From: Jacaranda mimosifolia
Lineage: Eukaryota > Streptophyta > Magnoliopsida > Lamiales > Bignoniaceae
Length of the DNA: 64,000 nucleotides
NCBI GenBank assembly: GCA_018894105.1
Contig: CM032125.1
Coordinates: forward strand, 30,241,032-30,305,031
Reading direction: 5' to 3'
The notes beneath the pieces were generated by a model. That model was given only the letters and a program-made list of their open reading frames with translations. It made no database searches and had not been told where the DNA came from. Below, piece after piece: positions 1-12,009 of the stretch (positions within the stretch are counted from its first letter, which is position 1; each line of letters begins with the position of its first letter). The position numbers were made by a program, and so were the translations under genes.

Positions 1-235
1 TTGGGGCCATGGGATTTACTTGAACCACCAGCAGCAAGAAACATATTAAACTTTGACAATAATCACCTTTTTGTTTCTTTGTTTTGACGATTAAATTAAA
101 CGAGACATTTACATTTGAGAGGTTGTCTGAAGAAATTTCTTCTGGTGGAGCTAACTCTACATCAATCAAGATTTAAGCTCTGATGACTCCCCCAACAGAC
201 GATCTGACCCTGAATATATACACGTTCTTCTACAA
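1..235 (-). pseudogene. Broken 3' end of a DUF1442 gene
   Basis: Positions about 100-235 match, with many changes, the 3' end of the intact DUF1442-A genes (compare 1630-1760). The alignment covers the 3' untranslated part and the last few codons, then stops abruptly and kinase-like sequence follows. No reading frame remains. The same truncated piece recurs at 31290-31430, and more decayed at 27396-27530, so the break is part of a repeated chimeric unit rather than a local accident. Confidence 0.7.
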
Positions 236-239
236 ATTT

Positions 240-1040
240 GCACGAAAATTTCTCTTATTCAAACAAATTGGGATTCCATGTTTCTGCTTATCTCCACATA
301 ATAAAGTCTCTGTCTAAACTTTCATCTTAGGTTTTTCCGCTCTCTTCTAGCAGGCAGAGGGTGTTTACATTAGTGCAAAGTGAACAAACCAAAACATTTC
401 TGCGAAGAATTTACTCATCAACCGATTGGGGGTGCTTGTTTTCCAGATCCTTATAGTGCGTCATGCAGCCTTGATTTTATAGATGAAAATCTCCGAGGAG
501 GAAGTTGTACGAACCTGAAGCTTCGATGCTAGCAAAATCTGTCTTGTGCACCCACGAATCTCCAGAGGAGAGACCATCCATGGAAACAATTGTACAGCAA
601 CTCATTAACTAAATTAACTTCCGATGATCATGATTTTCTGTCTCTGGCCGACGTTGTCCCATGAGCAATTCAGAATGCATTGGTTGTAGTAAGGTAGATT
701 GCTACTAACCACTCTGATTTAGTTGTAGTTTAGTGTCTTTTGTAGAAGTGTTATTGAGGAGTGGTTTTCTCCTTCATCCTCTAACTTGTATCTGATGAAA
801 ATTCGTCATGTAAGGAGGCAGCTTCCCTCCATTAATTGATGGATTCTTTCACTTTGCTCGCATGATTCTGCTGCTGTTATTGGACATTCTAACCAGAAAC
901 ATGTCAAGATTAAATGAAGTAGCTCTGGATATATCCCTTGCAATTGAACTACAAACGCAAAACGGAATGTTTGAATAAACTTAAATGATGTTCTTGTGAG
1001 GTTTTCTTGGGGATGAACTGTGCACATAATTGAAAAAGAA
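240..1040 (+). pseudogene. LRR receptor-like kinase fragment, block R1
   Basis: Two decayed kinase-domain pieces are visible. Around 350-425 the plus strand reads a relic of the catalytic-loop region (compare AGIEHLHECIVNKP in the copy at 27629). From about 423 to 615 it reads the late kinase subdomains: FIDENL, then CAPTNLQ-like and WKQLYSN-like remnants of the CTHE..ERP region. A 1-base shift and stop codons break it. The closest intact reading is in block R2 (16741-17054). About 620-1040 is former 3' flank, shared with 31870-32300. It cannot encode a working kinase. Confidence 0.72.
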
Positions 1041-1164
1041 GCTAAATGAAAGAGCAGATGATGGCTTGTTTCTCACAATATTCAGCAATGGGCAAAAAAA
1101 AATTGAATAGCTGTCTTTTTCTCCCATTAAAGTAGAAAGAATTCAGCAATGGGCGAAAAAAAGT

Positions 1165-1400
1165 ATGAGTAGTCTGTCAGACAGCTGCATGACCATCCCA
1201 ACCGGCCTAGGCCAACTGAGAACGATCCTCTACTGCTCCAACCAGCCCAGGACCCTGAACTGAGGAGCTGTTAATCACGCTCTGGCCAAGCAGCCATGGT
1301 TCATCCACCAGACTTGGCTTCCTGTCTCCTTAGAACTCAAGGATACAGAGGTACGAGCCTATAGAACAGATCCTGTTCAAGTAAGGTCGTGCTCCATTAT
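1165..1400 (+). repeat. Conserved unassigned module, copy 1 of 4
   Basis: A block of about 230 bp beginning near GTCTGTCAGACAGCTGCA and ending near CAAGTAAGGTCGTGC is found four times: here, 18140-18374 (diverged), 30862-31090 and 32410-32645. The plus-strand frame in the 30862 copy is the longest, reading KTIPASL..LRTI and then VNHALVKQPWFIHQTW; here a TGA interrupts it after PRTLN. IPASLGQLRTI resembles an LRR repeat, so it may be a relic of the kinase ectodomain, but this is weak. It could equally be non-coding. It always lies between the kinase relic and a DUF1442 3' end. Confidence 0.55.
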
Positions 1401-1704
1401 CTTGCTTTTCCTCTATTTTTATTGGTTCTTTCTTTGGTCTTTTGCCCATGTGGGATATTGGTTTCGCCAATATTAACTTGCTTGCATCTTTCTTGGGGGC
1501 CCTGGGATTTACTTAAATGTGCAGCAAGAAACAGTTTAAACTTGATAATAATAACTTCTTCGTTTCTTTGTTTTGATGAGGATCAAATTAAACGCCGAAG
1601 AAAAGGGACTTGTATACAGCTTATCAAAATAAGATATTTACATTTTGGTATGTCAACCTAAGAAATCTCTTCTGGTGGATCTAACTCCAGTCCAACCAAG
1701 ATTT

Positions 1705-2426
1705 TCAAGCTCTGATAACCCTCCCAACAGAAGATCTGACCCTGAACACATGCTCTTCTCCAGTGCATTTATCCACCTTAACAATCCAGTTACTCTTATT
1801 CTTCCCATCCGCCGCAATTCTCGTCAGCAGCAATCCTTCCCCAATCGGCAGCAACTGCGTCCGCAGAGGGCTGTTCCTCCACGACTCTCTGCAAAACGCA
1901 TTATACCCTAGTACGATTTTGTTCTGACGCCCCATTTTCTCCTGAAGGGCAGGTATAATTTTTTCATGGTTTTCAAGATTGCAGTCTATGGCGACGAAAT
2001 CTGATTCTTTATAGTTATTTAGCAATAGGTCCTTGGCATCTCCAACGACAAATTCGACGTGGGTGGCGTTTGGGCCTAGTGTTCTTTTGGACGAATTTAA
2101 TTCCTCCAGGCCTTGAAGAATGCAGATGATTCGGCCGCCGGTTTGTTGGGCGGCCGCCACCAGGGCTAGGGTGGTGGAATCGGCGGCGCCGCTGCAAGCA
2201 ACCACCATGAACTGGACGTTGTTCCCGGCTGCCAGGGCTGAAATGAACTCGGCTCCGTTTGGCTCTTTAGTACTCTTTCCCTGCAGGAGAAAATCAAATT
2301 AAAGTAAATAAAAACATCTAAAATGATTGGAGTTTTTTTCAAGAACGAGAAGGGGGTTTTCATGCTTACCATTTTCATGGTTCTGAGATAGGCATTGGTG
2401 GCGTTTTCAGCAGACCAGCAAGCCAT
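1705..2426 (-). CDS. DUF1442 family protein, copy A1
   Basis: Two exons: 2426-2370 (19 codons, MACWSAENATNAYLRTMKM) and 2280-1705, joined by an 89-bp phase-0 intron with GTAAGC donor and CTGCAG acceptor. The 210-residue product is full length for this plant-only family (usually about 210-225). The motif VVACSGAADSTTLALVAAA at residues 45-63 is a glycine-rich Rossmann-like stretch, and the family is often filed with SAM-dependent methyltransferase folds, but no reaction is known to me. LPIGEGLLLTRIAA (163-176) and CTGEEHVFRV (191-200) are conserved in the B copies. The start is the family's normal N-terminus. A TATA stretch lies about 100 bp upstream. Biological role unknown. Confidence 0.9.
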
Positions 2427-2521
2427 TTCTTGCCTCTTGAACTTCCTCGAAGCTTTAGGGAAGTACTAGATTGGTTTTAGGTTGTTTTGTGAAGGTGATT
2501 TTGCCTACCTCTTGGAAGTCG

Positions 2522-2534
2522 TATATATATATAA
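2522..2534 (-). promoter_or_regulatory. Putative TATA box for DUF1442-A1
   Basis: A run of alternating T and A ending TATAA lies about 100 bp upstream of the A1 start codon on the minus strand. The same run is kept at 33726-33738 in front of A2. The spacing suits a plant core promoter, but low-complexity TA runs are common here. Confidence 0.45.
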
Positions 2535-2539
2535 CCAGG

Positions 2540-5500
2540 CATTGAGACAAGCTGTTGACAAGTGGCACTGTCTATCCCAACTGGCCATGCTACAATGATC
2601 AATAAAATAAACTATGGAAGACAATTATATATCCCAACTAGTCTCCAAAATGACAATATATATACCAAGTAAAATGGAGGTTTTTAGTAGATCTATGTAA
2701 TGATACCTGGTTTAAATCACATCGTAAGAATACCTAAATCAAATGAGATGATCAAGGATTTTGAAATAATTTATAAGCTATTGTTTCTCTATCACCTTTC
2801 AAAGGACAAAACCTCCCACCAACAGTACGTCTGCTACAAACGGCTAGCTAATATGCCTGGCCATAGATTTGGTCATCTATATGATGAATTTTTTTCTTAT
2901 ATAGCTTACAAAAGTACGCATACTAATTTGAACTCCAAAAATCACACATACAAGTGTGAAGGCGATGACACTAGTCAGTTGACCACTCGACATTATATAC
3001 TGAAACGTGTATGTATTTAGCCTAAGTTGTGGTAGAAATTATTGAACCATTGTTTCTTTCTAGTAAAAAAGTTTTAGCACTAGATATTGAACCAAGTCCA
3101 ATATGTTAAAAGGGTTATTAGATGAATAGTTACTTCTATCTACTGAAAACTACAGAACTTGAGAAAGTTACAAAATCCAGGCCTAAGTTGCTAGCAAAGT
3201 GGGCTTCTATTTAAACTATACAACTTGTAATAACATAAGATAGATGTACGGGTTGTACGATCAGAGGTCGGTGTGAGTTTCCTGGAGGTTGCAGCAAGAA
3301 TTGCCACAAATGTTTGTTTAACTAGGAAATTAATTATCTTAATTAGTCTGACACACGTTTAAAGAGCTAATCCTTGAAATTTCTGCATCTTAGCTGTAAT
3401 GTTCTTACTCAGAGGGACAGTTGAAACTTCTGAGATTAGACAATAACCAACACATTAGCTCTAACAAGGATTCTTAATTAGGTCAACTCAAGAAAATTTA
3501 TTTGTCTAAGCCTCTGCAAAACTATGAGCTGATATAAACCAGGTCCCATTTTTCCTTTTTTTCCTTTTTTCCCCAGCATTTTCAGACATCTAACTCAAAC
3601 ATCATTCCTCCCATGTCTCGAAGACACTATTCGACTTGGAAATATTAGCGTATTTTTGTCCAGAAGTGTCCTTTATAGCATCAAAACCTTGGATATGACA
3701 GAAAAAAAGAGTGTAATAATGTCTGTGATCTATGCTAAGATAAAGAGTAAGGTTTGATATATGCCAAGAAAGTACATATTCTTATATGATATGCTAAAAG
3801 AATTGATTTTACTATTGTCCAATACATTTAACCAGCAGGCTCTGAAGAAACAGAAGGATTCCTGGTTTCCATTGCCTTCGGACAGGCTAACACAGATCTA
3901 GATCACATCAAGATGTTTCCTTTTCGAACACATTATCAATAACAAAACAACAACATGCATAAATTTCCTGTCTCTTGGTCATTTCCTGTATTTTATGAGG
4001 TCCCATCTGTCTGATTCTGCTGAATAGATCATCCAATTGTAGAAAGAATGATTGATGAATTGCACGTGCACTCACCTGTCCAAAATCGGACAAAAGTACA
4101 CAAATGAACTCGGTTTTTTCCATTGAATGCAATGAATAGTGATGATACTTGGTCGTGCTTCGCATTAGATGAGTCGATGGTTTTACAAAAATTTATAAGT
4201 TGATTCCTTATCTCGTCCCTTGAGGCAACTTTTTGGGATAAAACCTTTCACTAAATCTGTATCGGCGGAAATATTTAATCTAATCAAACCTTTATGTTTG
4301 ACGACTAATCTGATTATCATTATTGGTACTATTTATAGGAAGAACAACCATGTGCTCTTTCCAAACCCCTCGATTGGAACTACAAGGATACTTAATTGTA
4401 TCCCTACATAGGAGTTGAGAATGCCGAACAATATATAAGTCGTTCCTCTTTTGTACCATTTGAGGTGCCTTTTCAAGATATGTTCATTTCTTCCACTATT
4501 TGCGCCTTTTTCAGGACAAAACCCTGCAACCCTCTTCTACAATTTGAGGTGCCTTTTCAGGATACAAATATGAAAAGGGACATGTAGTTTGGTTGGAGAA
4601 ATGGATTGATGATTTGATGTTTGATTTATCATTGTAGCCATATGGGGAAGCAAGTTTTTGTAGATAAATCTATGGAGACCATGCCTAGCTTTTATAGCTA
4701 TTTTAACTCCATTATCTTGCCATATACTTTGATTGGCCCAGCATGAATAGGCATCCACATGCACAATCCATGTATTCTTGCTGATGAGCCAGTTTTTGAT
4801 CCAAATCTATAGAGGCACACGTTCGTTTCCACGCTGCACCTCACATGGCTGAAGAGCAGATATGCATCTCAGTATGCCCCACATTTATTTCTTGGACATA
4901 TAAATTATTTAATATAATGTGTATGTTTTACCATTTAATTACTAATAAGAAAGCTGGGCTTTCTACGGTCCAGTAAGATGGTACCTATTGAATGGATTCC
5001 AACCGATGAAATCTAACCATCTTTCATTTGATATGATTGTCCTTTTGATATTGACAACACACAAATAGGCTTAATGACCATATTGATCCTATTTTCTTTA
5101 ACATTAGTAGCGACTACTTATACATTATTTGTGGACTTTTCATATTGCAATTTAAAGAAACATGTAACTATACTTGATAGCAACATGTCTATCAAATTTT
5201 GACATTAGTTTTATTAAGCCAATTTATTTATGTAAATATTTTAATCTTAATTAATGGAGTTATTAAATATCTAAAATTTTCTCTTTAGCAGTAATAGCGA
5301 CTATTATTAGATTATTTTTGGATTTTTCATAGTAAATTTTAAGAAACATGTGGCTATACTTAATAATGACATAACTATCAAATTTTGATATTAATTTTAT
5401 TAAGTTAATTTATTTATGTAAATATTCCAATCTTAATGTATCATCATTGAATGTCCAAAATTTTTAGTTCATTCACTAACAAAGATATTTTGTATACAAG

Positions 5501-6710
5501 ATAATTTATTTGCACAATTATTATTTTCATTATCATTTCATATTATTATTATATTGTGTTTATAAATATATCATAATGGATTTATATTTGTGTATAAATT
5601 ACTAAGAAGTAGCTTGAGATGGCAAATTACTTTTTTATGTAAATACTAAAATAGTCACTAATTCAAATAGTGATATCTTGTTTTTGTCATTATTATTTGT
5701 GTAAAAATGAATATGTCTTTTATACTATTTCATATTCGTACCTATTGAATAATTCAGTTACCTTTAAGAACAATGTATAGTTTAGATTTGTTAGGTAGGC
5801 AAAGCACGAAGAAAATTACATGATTAAATCGATTTTCAGACAAAAAGAATTAGAAATATTATAGCAAGAGAAGGCCTACTTGTAGACCAATGTAGTATTA
5901 CCAAAATAAAAACATGATTAAATGTTCAATTAGTATTAGGGATCGTATCTTGATCTTCAACACATTGTTGGATTTGTAGAGTAGTCAAGTGGCAAGCAAC
6001 ATCGTTCTCAAACATCAACTTGTGAAGTATGGGGTTTGAGCACTTAACGCGTGCATGTGCATGAATAAACACACACACATCATTGGATCCTAGCAACATT
6101 GAAGGGTCTGGATGTGGCCATGTGGACCACATGGCCAATCCAGCGAGACTGCTATTTTACATTTTTCAAGTAGAATATCTGGTTCATATTATTTGCTATG
6201 TTTTTTCACTTTCAATATTATTACTTTGTATATATATCCATTCATTCATTGATTTGAGTATCGAAGAATTTTTATTGAACATTCTCGATCTTAACTTGTA
6301 TTTTATGTTAAGATTGGATCCAGCTTGTCACCCCGATCCAAAGATATGATGCAAAGAAAATTCCCATATACATCAAGACCAGCTTGCCATTTGTGCTTGT
6401 GGACAAAAACAAGCTAGGTTTCCAAGGATGGACAACTAAAATATGATTTTTCAGGTTCAAGAAAACAGAGTTGTTTAGTTAAGCAAGTAGCTACATCAGA
6501 TAACAATACAAAAGAAACAGCAAACCCAAAATGGAAAAACCTTCTGTGTAGATTGCAAAGACAAGGCAAAAACTATTAATCCATACACTTCTATATATTA
6601 TGATGCTTCTCCACTATTTACAATTAAATTCACCTTCACATTCTATGTATACAGAAAAACTCAACATTCTTGCTAAGACATATTTCTCAACTTATAACAC
6701 ATTAAAATTT
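2540..6710. other. Non-coding DNA between DUF1442-A1 and B1
   Basis: About 4.2 kb of AT-rich DNA with no convincing gene. It is matched nearly base for base by 33745-38770 apart from small indels and one MITE present only in the right arm. The empty site of that MITE is near 5027-5040. Around 4430-4570 a short phrase (TTTGAGGTGCCTTTTCA) occurs twice. It holds the 3' flank of B1 and the promoter region of A1. Confidence 0.75.
3908..4165 (-). other. Unrecognised 85-codon reading frame shared by both arms
   Basis: An open frame on the minus strand reads FFLQLDDLFSRIRQMGPHKI and EMTKRQEIYACCCF and ends near FEKETS. The right arm keeps it at 35113-35298 but with a different 5' part after an indel. 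A GACAG/GTGAGT sequence sits upstream of HQSFFLQ, so it could be a relic exon. The composition looks protein-like, but non-coding DNA around it is equally conserved between the arms, so there is no sign of selection. Family not recognised; may be chance. Confidence 0.25.
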
Positions 6711-6716
6711 TAGTCT

Positions 6717-7522
6717 TCAATGCCCTTCCCTTAACAAGTTCTTGACCCTGAAAACATGTTCTTCACCTGTGAATCTGTCTACTTTGACAACCCACTGGCT
6801 CGGCCTGCCTAAGCCACAACGGTACCTCTCGTCCTTAGCGGCTGCAGCCACTCTACTAACCAGCAGCCCTTCTCCTATAGGAAGCAAATGCCCGTCAAAC
6901 CCCTGCAGGCACCTCCAAGAGCCCATCCTAAAAGCATTATATCCCAAGACCATAGAATTCCTATCAATCCCTTTTGCTGTTTTAAGTATCCCTTCACTGT
7001 TCTTGATCCTACAATCCACAACTATGCAATCTGCTTCTTTATATTCACTTGTCAATAGATTTTCAGCATTTCCAATAACAAACTCAACATCTGCTGCACT
7101 TTCTCCCAGAGTTTCCTTTGATCTTTGAAGTTCATTTGTGCCACAAACGATGCATACGACCTTTCCGCCCGTCTGATGGGCTGCAGCCGCCAGGGCTAAT
7201 GTGGTCGAGTCGGCCGCACCGTCACATGCCACGACTATCAATCGTGCACTTTTTCCAGCAACGAGCGCTGAGATGAACTCTGCTCCATCAGGCTCCTCCT
7301 TTGCTCTTTTTCCCTGCACAAAAACGCTCAAAAATGAAATACAATATACATATGCACATTTGGAGTTCGTTAAGTTTGAACTCCTACCTATGTGAGACTT
7401 ATGTTATTGAGCCAAATGCACACTTGACATAACAGACTTATATAGTTAATGGTTCATATACTCACCATTTTCGTTGCTCTGAGATAGGCATTGGTAGCAT
7501 TTTCTGCAGACCAGCCAGCCAT
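6717..7522 (-). CDS. DUF1442 family protein, copy B1
   Basis: Two exons: 7522-7466 (MAGWSAENATNAYLRATKM) and 7313-6717, with a 152-bp phase-0 intron (GTGAGT-like donor, TGTGCAG acceptor), the same exon structure as the A copies. The product is 217 residues. It carries VVACDGAADSTTLALAAAA, LPIGEGLLVSRVAAA and FTGEEHVFRV, and ends LLREGH. It differs from A by many substitutions and by a 9-residue longer stretch between VAAA and WVVKVD. Nothing looks broken. In the motif this copy has Asp where A1, A2 and B2 have Ser or Ala. Function unknown; plant-specific family. Confidence 0.9.
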
Positions 7523-7524
7523 CC

Positions 7525-9057
7525 TTTTTTCCTCTATATTTGTGGTGTTATGGTATGATGGATTAAACTTCACTTGGCTGCAATTTGCTTATCAATAAAT
7601 AGTGTAGAACAAGAAAGGAACAGGACAAAATAAAAATACATCATCCCCCAAATGTGTACTCTTAGAAGGAAAATTTGGACTTATTAACAGTTACTTTCTA
7701 GATTATCAAGATTTCTCCATTTTATAACATTATTATAATTCCGACGAACGTCCACGAAATATTCAAATACCTTAGTACCAAAAACAATTAACATAAGATT
7801 TTCTAGGTGTGGCAACATTATTGTTTTCAGCAACAATTATAAGACAAAACAAAAGAATTAAAATAAAAAATACGCGCACAGTCAACCCAAAATATATTCA
7901 AGAAATAAATATATTTCAAATTTCTGATATGGTGGTTAGGCCAAATATTAAGGCAAGATCATTAACATTTGGTACACATAAGTACATAATTATGTACATC
8001 ATTAGCTCAAGGGCACAAGGATAGTGTAGTCCTTGTACGAGTGTCCTACAAGAGATTATGCTATATGGATCAAAGATTTGGTTTGAATGATTGGAGGTGA
8101 TAACTAAGGTACCCCATGTATGATTTTGCCTGTCTTGCTGTCTGGTCTCAATGATGTCAGAAACACTTAAGTTTTTTCATTGATTTTTCTAGTATTTGAT
8201 TTCTTGGAAATTGTCTCTGGATTTCTCATTTCAGGGATAAAAATGTTAGAAAACCTGTACGTAGAATGGACAAGTTGGTGTATAAGATTGTGGATAAGAT
8301 GTCAAGGTAATCAATCCTGGTAAGAAACATACTGGAGTGGGTTGAAGCTGGACTACTCTCTGGATAGAACATTTAATGTACTGATTCATGCAAACTTCTC
8401 TGGAGTTCATGTGAGCCTTCAGAACTGATAAATTTTGTCCCTATGGGCTATGTCTTGTAGGTCCATCCATTCCCATTTATTGTTATTGCAGGTCTATTTA
8501 TTTTATGTGGATAGTTTTTGAAATACTCCTAAAATATTTTATACTATTTCACAATTTCAGTTAGACCTAAATCGTAATATGAATGCCATTTAAATTATAG
8601 GATAGTTGAATTTAAATAGTTGGGATTAAACTGACTCAATCATATGTTATACATTAAATAACACTTATATACAAATATCCCGCATCAAGACATTTATAAG
8701 TAAGCAATTTCCTAACATTTTTGCTTGCTAACCTTTAGACATTGATTTGAACACTCAAAGAGTTTTTATTGGACAAAATTTTGCATCTTTAATGTTCTTG
8801 TGCCTTTAAGTCTAGATCGACCGGATTTTACCATTTAGCTCAAATAGCTCTTCTATTATTAGAAAAAATAAAATAAAATCTTGAACTTATATTATTATTA
8901 TTTTAAATAATAATAATAATAATAAATAATAATAATATTTATTATTATTATTATTGTTGTTGTTGCTGCTGCTGCTGCTGCTTTTTTTAAGGTAGGCATT
9001 TGAAGCTTGAATGTTTGCTGTTTCCCCCACCAAACTTGACAAGTCCAAGAAGCACAT
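7525..9057. other. Non-coding flank upstream of DUF1442-B1
   Basis: This is the promoter side of B1 followed by AT-rich DNA, collinear with 39585-41225. No gene seen. The right arm has an extra 181-bp tandem duplication relative to about 8436-8600 here. A compound microsatellite lies at 8890-8982. Confidence 0.7.
8890..8982. repeat. Compound trinucleotide microsatellite
   Basis: Runs of ATT/AAT followed by GTT and then GCT repeats. The right arm has a much shorter version near 41138-41165. An open frame coding for Ser/Asn runs on the minus strand is a by-product of the repeat. Confidence 0.9.
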
Positions 9058-9065
9058 GTGCTCCA

Positions 9066-9794
9066 CAATGTTTAAGAAATCGAATTGGACCGATTTGTTC
9101 AATTGATACAATTGGGAACCAATAAAGGTTTCGATTCGATTTGATAATTAAAATCAATTGACCAAAATATCAATTTAAACCAGTGCAAATCGTTAAAAAA
9201 TCGATTGAACTGGTGAACTGGTTTTTATTTTAAACTGGCTAATAATTTTTTAAATAAAATTTAAAAATTAAAGAGGCCAAACTTTTTTTTTTTTTTTTTT
9301 AGAGTTCAAACTTCTTTACTTTTTTTCTTCTTCCATGTTCCCATTCAGATTCTCCCCAAATTCAAGAACTAAGCTTCAAGATAATTGAAGATTTGTGTAT
9401 TGTGAATTTGTCGCCTATTGTAATATTGGTCTTAATTTATATTTTGAAACTTTTATGTTATTTGAGTTGGTATTTGTTGTTCTTGTAAGTTGTAATAGAT
9501 TTTATAAGGATAGTTTTTGGAAAGACTTACTTTATGGTTTGACATTCTAAATTAATGTATGGATATTATTGTGAAGTAAAGTTTGTAGAAAGTTTAATAA
9601 ATACTTGACAATTTATTTATTTTCCCTTATATAAGTATTTTTGTATTTTTTGATATATTTTTTTTGAGAGAATATATTTATATAATATTAAATATAATTA
9701 TAACGTCACATTAGTTGAACCAATGATTGAATTAATTGAGCCAATAACCAATAAATCTACCGATTTGATCCCCGATCCAATTTCTCAAACATTG
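9066..9794. mobile_element. Non-autonomous hAT-type element, left arm only
   Basis: The 729-bp insertion begins CAATGTTTAAGAAAT and ends ATTTCTCAAACATTG, imperfect terminal inverted repeats of about 15 bp. It is flanked by the 8-bp direct repeat GTGCTCCA (9058-9065 and 9795-9802). The right arm has the uninterrupted site near 41240-41255, with one copy of GCGCTCCA. An 8-bp duplication with CA-G ends is the signature of hAT transposons. It has no coding capacity and was presumably moved by a transposase from elsewhere. Confidence 0.9.
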
Positions 9795-9802
9795 GTGCTC
9801 CA

Positions 9803-11100
9803 TGCTTAACTAGTCCATGGCCATGGAGCACCAGCTGACAAACCCGCTAGCACTATCTAACATATTGTCCGATTAGTCTTAGCAGATTTGGAGGTTCATA
9901 TTCTTCAATAGAGCAACATTAATTTAAAATTCATTATACACAAACGTAGGTAGATGTAAAATAAGTAAGGTAGGTCCGTGATTCTAGTAAGTTGGCTTAA
10001 GTGAAATTTGACTCAAAAATATTCTTTTTTAAATTTAAATTTGAGCACACTGATATTAAGCTCTTTTACCAGTCGAGCTGAAATCTAAACATAAATGTCT
10101 AAAAGTTCGTCATTGACTTGAGAGCTTTATTTCTTTTATTTTATATTTTAATATATTGTAATTTAGTTAAATGGCATAAGTTATAGTAATGCAAGTATTG
10201 AAACTATCGATAAACTCGAATTATTTGTCGTATTTTATTAAATTTAAATTATATTTTTATTTTTGGTAAAAGTGTTTAATAAGAAAAACATTAAGAATAA
10301 TAAGTAGTGTTAATGATTTTATTTGAAAATAACTAAACAATAGATTCAGAAATAAAATTGATCTTTTTAGTCTCGAATTCGAACAAGCTCAACTATAAAT
10401 GAGTCGAATTTGAGCTAAGTATTTCTAAAATAAGTTTAAATTTGAGTATAGATCTTTAAGTTTAATGAGTTCGTACTCAAATTTTTTAAAGTAAGTTTGA
10501 GCCTAAAACTTTCAAACATTGATTTGAAATTAGCTCCCTGACACTCTTAATCGTTATAATTATTGAACTAAAGTGTCAAAGACTCGAAGCTATTTTAGAA
10601 TAACATTAGGTTATCTCGATTTTTTATCTCAAAAATTAGATTCTATTGAGGAGTTACATTTTAATTATGAAATTTTTTTTGTTTATGAATTTTATAGTCT
10701 AGAATTATTTAAAATTCTTAACCCAAAAACTCTTCCTCCAATTTAGATTCCTCGATCCAAATGCAACATTAACTCATCTGGACCCTTTTATTATTCGACA
10801 TAATAGAATAACTATTTATTATTTTCTAGCCTTTTGTTCAAGAAATTTGGATTTGAGAAAAGATTAGTAGTGAAGCATCCCAAATAACTCTAATATTATG
10901 TGGATTTGAAATACACTTAACTATGAAAAAAAAAAAAAATTCAAAACGATTAAGTGGTGAATGATATAAATATATAGTAAGTTGACTATCAAAATAAATT
11001 CGATAATATTTTATTATAAATTTAAAATTTTTAATTCTAAATTCTTTATTTGGGACGTAAAGGTATGTCAATCATTATATTCCTCCAGGCCTCTGCTGAT
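9803..11100. other. AT-rich non-coding DNA, left arm
   Basis: No gene. It is collinear with parts of 41270-43270 and 45175-45500 in the right arm, which carries two large extra insertions. About 10000-10600 resembles decayed transposon or intergenic repeat DNA with phrases such as GTCGAGCTG. Confidence 0.6.
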
Positions 11101-11106
11101 CATTAT

Positions 11107-11565
11107 GGGCTTGTTTGGTTGCAAATTAGAACATTTTGCTAAAATATTTTGGCAAAATAGTTATTGGAAAGTGGGGTTGGAGAATGTGATGGTTGTTTGT
11201 TTGTATTTTAGGTAGAAGGTGGAGAATATTTTGAGAGAAATTTATTTATTTGGTTGTATTTTGGGAGGAAACAAGATGTTACATCAATAATTTTTTATTG
11301 GGTTGATGAGGTCAAGTGAATATTTTAGAGTTATTTATACATGTGCATATATATATTAAATGATTGATAGTATGTGTATATATTTGTAATGTGAAGACGA
11401 CAAGTAGCATAACATTGGGGGAATGTATTGAGGTGTGAATAGTAAGGGTATTCTTGGGGAATGAATTTTGTATTTTGAAAGTAGAGTTGAGGAATATGTA
11501 TTGTTTATTTGTTTAAATTTTAAAAAATTAAAAAATGTATTGGGAATTTGCAACCAAACAAACCC
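11107..11565. mobile_element. Tourist-like MITE, left arm copy
   Basis: A 459-bp element whose ends match as inverted repeats: GGGCTTGTTTGGTTGCAA at the left and TTGCAACCAAACAAACCC at the right. The terminal motif GG..TTGTTTGG is typical of PIF/Harbinger Tourist MITEs. The flanks show TAT on both sides, a possible 3-bp duplication. The same element sits at the same place in the right arm (45502-45884), so it inserted before the segmental duplication. Confidence 0.8.
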
Positions 11566-12009
11566 TATAAGCCTCTGGGCCTTTATCATGAGAGTATACA
11601 TCGACCCATTAAGGATTTTCAGTAAATGCGGAAACATACCAAAACTTTTGGCCTTGTTAATATTTGTTTAGAGCTATTAATTGGTCAAATTTGAAATAAA
11701 TCAATGTCAATTAAATTTGAATTCGATTATTGATACTTTTATTCGAATCTGATTGATATTCTATAAGATCTTTATAACACCTACTATTATATCTAAATTA
11801 TATCTAAATTCGATGGATATTTAGAAAATCTGATTTTATTTTTTCCCTTTTTGGATTGTATGTAAAATATAATATTCAAAAAATAATTAGTACCAAATTG
11901 AGATTTTTTATAATTATTTATCATATATTAGTCAAATAATTGATTATTTAGGTAGTAAGTCCTTGTTTCAAACTTTATATTGGGTCACAAAATGATGAGG
12001 GTGAATATC

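Larger units (their letters stand above)
1..12009. repeat. Left arm of segmental duplication
   Basis: This stretch is collinear with about 31190-46334, and the match starts at the first base of the window, so the arm may extend further left. Both arms hold the same order: broken DUF1442 3' end, kinase fragment, conserved module, DUF1442-A, about 4 kb of non-coding DNA, DUF1442-B, then AT-rich DNA with a shared Tourist-like MITE. Similarity is high across non-coding DNA too. The right arm is about 3.1 kb longer, which is roughly accounted for by identifiable insertions. The match fades near 12009, where the retroelement LTR begins. Confidence 0.93.

Noticed and set aside
806..1027. 73-codon minus-strand frame (TVHPQENLTRT...) also found at 32061-32282 and 30340-30531
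   Set aside because: Shared only because the blocks are duplicated; no family recognised, no splice or promoter signals, and it lies in the 3' flank of the kinase relic.
8887..9111. Frame encoding Ser and Asn runs
   Set aside because: It is a translation of the trinucleotide microsatellite.
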